Shown: positions 59,098 through 64,000 of the stretch, piece after piece | Position numbering within the stretch: the first letter of the stretch is position 1 | Layout: each line of letters starts with the position of its first letter | Source of the DNA: Coffea arabica | Lineage: Eukaryota > Streptophyta > Magnoliopsida > Gentianales > Rubiaceae | Direction of reading: 5' to 3' | DNA: 64,000 nt | Assembly: GCF_036785885.1 (NCBI RefSeq) | Contig: NC_092320.1 | Span: forward strand, 20,461,557-20,525,556 | Notes under the pieces: generated by a model | Told to the model about the DNA's origin: nothing | Databases searched by the model: none | What the model saw: the letters and a program-made list of their open reading frames with translations, nothing else | Made by a program: the position numbers and the translations under genes

Positions 59098-59392
59098 AGG
59101 GTTTGGGGGGAATCCGAAGAGGCGGCAAGAATGTGAAAGGACGGCCACGTTCGAATTCAAAATGCCGTGCCTCCCTCTCTCCTCATTAATGCCCCGTCCT
59201 TTCGACTGACACCCTTTGCACGAAACGTTCCACTACTTCACGACGCGACGGTTACCAATGATCACGTCCTGTCAACTGACTCGCCCACGTGTCACGTCCT
59301 CGCATCTTCCGGAGCAGTTTCGGGACCCCGACTCTTTACGATTTCGGCACAAGGAAGCCTCGGTACCTCCCTGGCCCGGAGCTCCCGAGGCT

Positions 59393-59404
59393 TGGGGGGC
59401 TTAT
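59393..59404 (+). other. Polypurine tract of the Tat element
   Basis: TGGGGGGCTTAT lies directly before the 3' LTR. The decayed relative has TTGGGGGCTTA at the same place. Confidence 0.75.
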
Positions 59405-60013
59405 TGAGGATGCTCACCTCGGCCACCCCGCATGTCTGAGGTGAACCCACCTCGTCCCTCATCAGAGCTCATCCGTGTCTTGGGCATAACCCCTGAGCTC
59501 GGCCGGATCCCTAGTCTACCGTGCAGGTGACCTCGGCACCTCCACCTCAGCTGCACGCTGATGATGTCGAGCCACCTGACATCACCCGGGACCAGTGCTT
59601 TATCTGAAAAGCACTGGAGGCACTTAATGGCACCTGCACAATACTCTCCGTCATCATACCCATAAGGCTACAGTGTCAGGGTCAGGCCTCCTGACAGGGG
59701 ACAGAGCCGTAATGCCAGAGAGTGGGTCCCACTAGCATGAGCCTTCCGTCCTGTCCTCTACTCTCCTCCTATAAATACCCCACACACACTCCCAACAAGT
59801 AAGCACACTGTTTATTCTCATATACTACTATTTTTCTCGTTCTCATACTAACTTGATCGTCGGAGTGATCTTAGGGGAAAAGCCCCGCCTTCCACTTCGA
59901 CCGTGCAACCTCATTTCATTCCACCCGAGGTGAGATAATCGAGTTCACCTCTCCACATCAACAAGAGAGCTGATTTCGGTTGGACTAAGTACCCGCCAAA
60001 AATCACCTCTTCA
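59405..60013 (+). repeat. 3' LTR of the Tat element
   Basis: It is 609 bp, about 97.5% identical to the 5' LTR by eye, and is followed by the CCAAG duplication. Confidence 0.95.
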
Positions 60014-60482
60014 CCAAGCATACATTGTAAAAGTGGAAAGAAATTCTTGTCACTATATATACCCTATTTCACGTGCGCTAGGCGTGCCTAACAATCTGTT
60101 AATGGAGCACATCAGCTTCAAATATATATGTTACAATTGTTGATTTATACAAAGTCTACAAGTTATTTAGGCTATAATTTTCAAGTCAACCAACTAGATG
60201 AAAAATTGAAATCCAGTGTATTTAGTTTAAGTTTTTTTTCTTGCGCGCAGGTTAGTTTAAGGTTTTTGTTAGTTGAAATTTCATTACCCATCAAGACCCC
60301 ACATTTTGCTTTCTTGCACATGGGGTATATAAATAATATTGATTGCAAATATCCTTGTGAAAAAAATTTTATTTTAGCAAGACCGCTATTCTTTATTTAT
60401 TGATACAGCATTCTAGCTAGTTTATAAGAAGCCATTTTAAAAGGAAACACCATCTTAATTTTTAGGTTTATCTAATTTAGAT

Positions 60483-60635
60483 AGAGTAAATCTTTTATAC
60501 ACTGACAGCGTATATACTATCACGGTTAGATACATGATACATAAATAACATTTGGAATTCAAATTTAAATTTAAATGAATTGTCATATATTCAATAGTGA
60601 TAGTGTATGTATTGTCAATATATAAAAGATTAATC
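60483..60635. mobile_element. Small MITE, copy 2
   Basis: Its ends AGAGTAAATCTTTTATACAC and, reversed, GGATTAATCTTTTATATATT form an imperfect inverted repeat. It is related to 3860-4014. Confidence 0.6.
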
Positions 60636-60838
60636 CATATAGATATCAGTCATAACTATGGTTTATTGTGTTTAGTTTGGTGGTTACCTTTATTCAGGGT
60701 CTACGATGCCTTGTACTATGTGAAGAATGAATTCGAATACACAAACAACAAGTTGACAAATTTGGCTAGGGTAAAAAGTCATTATCAGTTATGTACCAAC
60801 TTAAACTTCAGCGTCTGATTTCTGAAAAGTTTGTTATG

Positions 60839-61096
60839 TTACAACATTTTACCAATTATGCTTACTAAATTAAGTGCTTAGTTACTTACTCTACGTATTC
60901 AATCCTTCCTTCTTGAGTTCATGTGGCATTTGCTGCTGCAAAAGAGAATTGTCAAATGTAGGGAAATTGAGAAGAAAAAAGAGTGATCTCCTAGCAAATT
61001 TAGTGATCTTGAGCGAGGGAAAATTGAGTGTTATTTAGTCTGATTCTCCTTGAATTTTTGAAATCTTGAATGTCTATGCACCATATCAACCTAGTA
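60839..61096 (+). repeat. Segmental duplication block V, unit 2 copy
   Basis: This matches 31613-31853 in order and orientation. The LINE inserted about 50 bp after it. Confidence 0.85.
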
Positions 61097-61147
61097 TATG
61101 AAATTTGCAAATAGCTGGTCATAAAATGAAATTTAGAAGCAATTCAC

Positions 61148-63060
61148 TCTCTTTTTTTTGTGGGCAAAGCCCCAAATTGGGGTCGGGATGCCATCCCTTA
61201 ATTTATTTATATTGAGAAAGAGTACAGCGAATTGGAGGGGGGCAAAACCTGACATCTGTTAAAGTAAAATAGACAGCTAAGGTAATACGCACATATGGAA
61301 AAAACTGCTATTCTGAACACATAACAGATGAATTGAAAGAAATCATCCACATGAGGGTGTCCCACATTTGAGGGATTTTGAGTGAGCATGGGAATTTGAT
61401 TTAACATCTTGACGTGTTTGTATTGTTTGAGCTGTTTTTTTTTTTTTTGAGAGCTGCTTCCTCGCTTTCTTTGAAATAACTTGGGTAAATTGCTCGTGAA
61501 CTAGGTTCTGGTCTTGATCTCTATCTTTATCGCGTTGTGAATCATCTTCGTTTTCTTCATTTTTGTCATCCTTGCATATTGTTCTTGAATGACGAAGAGG
61601 CTTTTGATACATGAGGGGGATCTTACCATGTATTTTCTTCCATTTAAGCTCTTCGAACACATCTTTAAATTGTGGCACATCTTTAATCTGTGGCTTTTGA
61701 GGCATAGAGGATTCGTTTCTGTTCTTATACTTGTACCCACAAAGGGTGTGTCTCCAACTGACACAACATCACGTGGATCATGAATTTGGTCTACTTTCAC
61801 GAGCGCACCGTTTGCCACATCAGACGTAATTCCAGTACTTTGCTGTGAGGAGTTGCCAGTCTCCATCGCCTTCTCTTTCGATGCAGCCTCTGTGGATGCG
61901 CCATTTGCTGGTTGAATGGAATAGTCATCCTCAGACTCTGGATCAGTGAATTCCCCATCATGAAGTGGATTCGAAGTCGAAGTCTGCAGCCCAACATCTG
62001 ATCCATGCTCCGGCTCCACAACCCAATCTACGACAATAGCAGACTTTGCAGCTTCTCCCTTATGGCTTTGCCCAATATTCGGTTGGAGATCATCAGGATT
62101 AATAGTATCCAAAACAAAATGTGAATTATTCCCTAAAATGGCAACCTCTGGAATTGTCTGAACATGAGCCTCGACTGTCACACCCGACTTGCCCTTCTTT
62201 GGAGCATAAATTTGTGTTGGTTCACGATCGTTTATTGTTCTGTTAGCCTTCAAAGGATGAAGAATAGGATTTTTTTTAAAACATTAATCTTGAGTATGCC
62301 CAATCTTTGCACAATGATGGCAAAATTCTGGCCAAAACTCATAATCAATTTTTTGCCATGCGCCCTTAGAGTCATCACCAATCCAAATACGTTGAGTACT
62401 TCGATACATCTAACTCAATTAACACTCTAGCTACGGATGGCCTACGAAAATCTAAAGTTGCGGCATCAACCTTCAACGGCCTCCCAAGAAGTGATGCAAT
62501 CTTATTCAAATACTTCATATTAAAGAACGGAAGAGGAAGCTCAGGAAAAGATACCCAGATAGGAGCAATTGATGCTTCATGATCTGCCTTGAAATTGATA
62601 GTCCATTTGGAGATGGTCATGGGAGAATTCTGCACGAACCATGATCTTCGGACAAAAAGACGCATGTAATCCTTTTCCAGACATGGGCAAAAAAGCACAT
62701 GATTGTTATCTAATAAGCCAACTGGGTAATCCCCTTTCAATCCAAGCGAAACAACAAATTTTCTAATAAGCTCCATAGGAGGCCTGCTATACGCAAACCT
62801 GCCCACAAGAAAATTCTTAAATGGTTCAGAAAGAGTTAAAATTTCTTCACGAGATATCAAAAGTGCCGGCTCCCCACGAAAGGTTGAAAGCTGGCCAAAA
62901 TCCGGAATAATGTCATTGCATGACTTAGCAGCTGCGTTGCCTGTTAAATCAGCAGCAAAAGACTTCACCACAGGAGGTTTTCCGGCCACCCCTAAGGGCA
63001 GATAGGGCGTCATAGCCGCGCCGGCCATAGAGAAGCACAGACTCTGAGTAATCCCTCTAA
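61148..63060 (-). mobile_element. L1-type LINE lacking ORF2
   Basis: On the minus strand an ORF1-like region (63028-61343) is followed by about 190 bp of 3' sequence ending GGGGCTTTGCCCAC and a short A run near 61150, as in plant LINE tails. No endonuclease or reverse transcriptase lies between. The element is therefore internally deleted or derived from a processed ORF1 transcript. Target-site duplications were not found. Confidence 0.7.
61343..63028 (-). pseudogene. LINE ORF1-like protein with DUF4283 domain and zinc knuckle, frameshifted
   Basis: The first 217 residues (63028-62375) match the plant DUF4283 type, with GDYPVGLLDNNHVLFCPCLE, RRSWFVQNSPMTISKW and PIWVSFPELPLPFFNMKYL. A frameshift near 62385 is followed by WPEFCHHCAKIGHTQD, a stop, then C. 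This is a CX2CX4HX4C knuckle whose last spacer residue has become a stop codon (TAA, near 62287-62289). A low-complexity acidic tail continues (62253-61501), and a further frame change leads into 61705-61343. ORF1 proteins of plant L1 elements bind nucleic acid; this copy is broken. Confidence 0.82.
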
Positions 63061-64000
63061 ATTAGGGACATTTATTCAAACAGTTTTCTTGTACCTGGAG
63101 ACGTTGTTAGGAGTGGTGCCGTAGTCAGTAGCGAGCGGCAAGTGTGAGGCGGTCCGCTAGGCAGTTGTGGCAGTTGACGCTTCAGGTGCGGATAACGGAG
63201 GAAGAGTTTCGTTTTCACTTGGACATTTTGTCAAACATGTGGTAGGCCTGATTTTAGCTCACATGTCTCTTGAACATTGGCCGAATGTAAATCCCAAAAA
63301 TTTTTTGCCAACAATCAAAGGATGAAAAGAAAAAAATGGATGATAAGAAGAAGCTCGGTTAGTTGTTCAGAAGAAGCAAAATCAGTGTTTTAGGTAGGTA
63401 GATCTGAGAAGCTATGTAAGAGGTACGAAGAACTTTGAGATACGACATTTAAAGACAGATGGATGACGTACCCTCAAAGTCAAAAATAAGTTAGTATATC
63501 AAATAAAATTTGATTTAGAGCTTCCATGACAAACTATAAAGAAACATAGTATAACTAGAAGCTCAAGATTAAGAAAAATAAAATTGATTAGTTCGCACCC
63601 ATCATTTTTGGGTAAGCTGTAAATTCACCTCTAGGTACATAAGTAAAACCTAGATGGTTTGCCATTTCTACGAAAATATAGTAACACACTTTTGCTTTTT
63701 GAGAGTATCAGTTCAGGGTAGCGAGAGATATATCCGGGCAAAAAGAGTGATGAAAGATGCAATTGGCAGCTTAATCTCTGGTAGTGTTTTTTTTTTCCTC
63801 AAGTGTGTTTATGTATACACTTAGATAAACATATAAACGTACAAGCACACATAGGATCAATGAGAGAATCCACACTCTCATTGCACGTATAGGATGCATG
63901 ATTACAGGAATTTTATAGGCTTAATTCAACTTGAGACCTCTTAAATTATAAACACACTCTCATTTTAATCTTTAAACTTCAGTTTTAGACAAAAAAAATG
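63061..64000. other. Host interval at the window end, including duplication block VI
   Basis: 63759-63920 aligns with 36096-36225. No gene is recognised. If the tandem array continues, block I should start again beyond the window. Confidence 0.45.
63759..63920 (+). repeat. Segmental duplication block VI, unit 2 copy
   Basis: It shares TTGGCAGCTTAAT and TTGCACGTATAG with 36096-36225, in the same order, with patchy alignment between. Confidence 0.6.

Larger units (their letters stand above)
50309..60013 (+). mobile_element. Complete Tat-lineage Ty3/gypsy retrotransposon (9,705 bp) with an antisense ORF
   Basis: LTRs of 609 bp (50309-50917 and 59405-60013) begin TGAGGATG and end CTCTTCA. The 5-bp target duplication CCAAG flanks them (50304-50308 and 60014-60018). 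A PBS and a polypurine tract are in place. Gag-protease, RT, a first RNase H-like region, a second RNase H-like domain and integrase follow in order on the plus strand. An extra ORF occupies the opposite strand between integrase and the 3' LTR. The double RNase H and antisense ORF mark the Tat group. The LTRs differ at about 15 bases (2.5%), mostly C/T. Confidence 0.95.
60014..61147. other. Host interval downstream of the Tat element
   Basis: Contains a MITE (60483-60635) and duplication block V (60839-61096). No gene is supported. Confidence 0.5.

Noticed and set aside
1..64000. tRNA, rRNA, CRISPR, riboswitch or organellar gene insertions
   Set aside because: I saw no convincing signal; the tRNA-like strings are primer-binding sites of LTR elements.

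Overview
This is nuclear DNA of a flowering plant, most likely a eudicot. It is AT-rich and intron-containing, and it is packed with plant-type LTR retrotransposons (Ty1/copia, Ty3/gypsy of the Tat and Athila/Tat-like groups), MITEs, hAT and Mutator-like elements and one LINE. I see no bacterial operon, rRNA, tRNA or CRISPR. The family mix would suit an asterid such as a Rubiaceae, but I cannot prove the genus.

The only convincing host genes are two copies of one BAHD acyltransferase, similar to benzyl-alcohol O-benzoyltransferase. Each has two exons and encodes 470 residues (280-2657 and 41124-43501). They sit in two head-to-tail units of a segmental duplication, with a period of about 40.84 kb. 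Homologous blocks recur in the same order and orientation: 1-3504 / 40844-44354; 5538-6730 / 47728-49197; 7960-8107 / 49547-49700; 31613-31853 / 60839-61096; 36096-36225 / 63759-63920. The material between blocks differs because each unit took its own transposon insertions. The genes and introns are identical over about 2.6 kb, while flanks differ by about 2.5% and more distant blocks by more, which points to gene conversion.

Unit 1 (1-40843) carries a nest of elements from 8199 to about 30214. It holds, in order: a decayed Tat-type 3' half with an antisense spliced ORF (8199-12050); a gag-only element with a 1.9-kb LTR (about 12057-16438); a gag-protease element without pol (about 16439-23845) whose LTR contains a 1.5-kb Pack-MULE-like element carrying a LINE fragment (21894-23394); and a small LTR element (about 23845-30214) split by a complete Ty1/copia element (24006-29049). 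Downstream come a possible GARP-domain remnant (30603-30740), three hAT elements and two Mutator-like MITEs.

Unit 2 (40844-64000) carries nested solo LTRs (about 44360-47707), a complete 9.7-kb Tat-lineage element with 609-bp LTRs and a CCAAG target duplication (50309-60013), and a LINE that has lost ORF2 (61148-63060).

The most interesting signals are: (1) the antisense gene of the Tat elements, with its own TATA box and a small intron whose removal keeps the frame open in two diverged copies; (2) clusters of different palindromic words at the same place in two related LTRs; (3) the sharp-edged identity tract over the acyltransferase; and (4) a 9-bp-TSD Mutator-like element that captured a LINE fragment.
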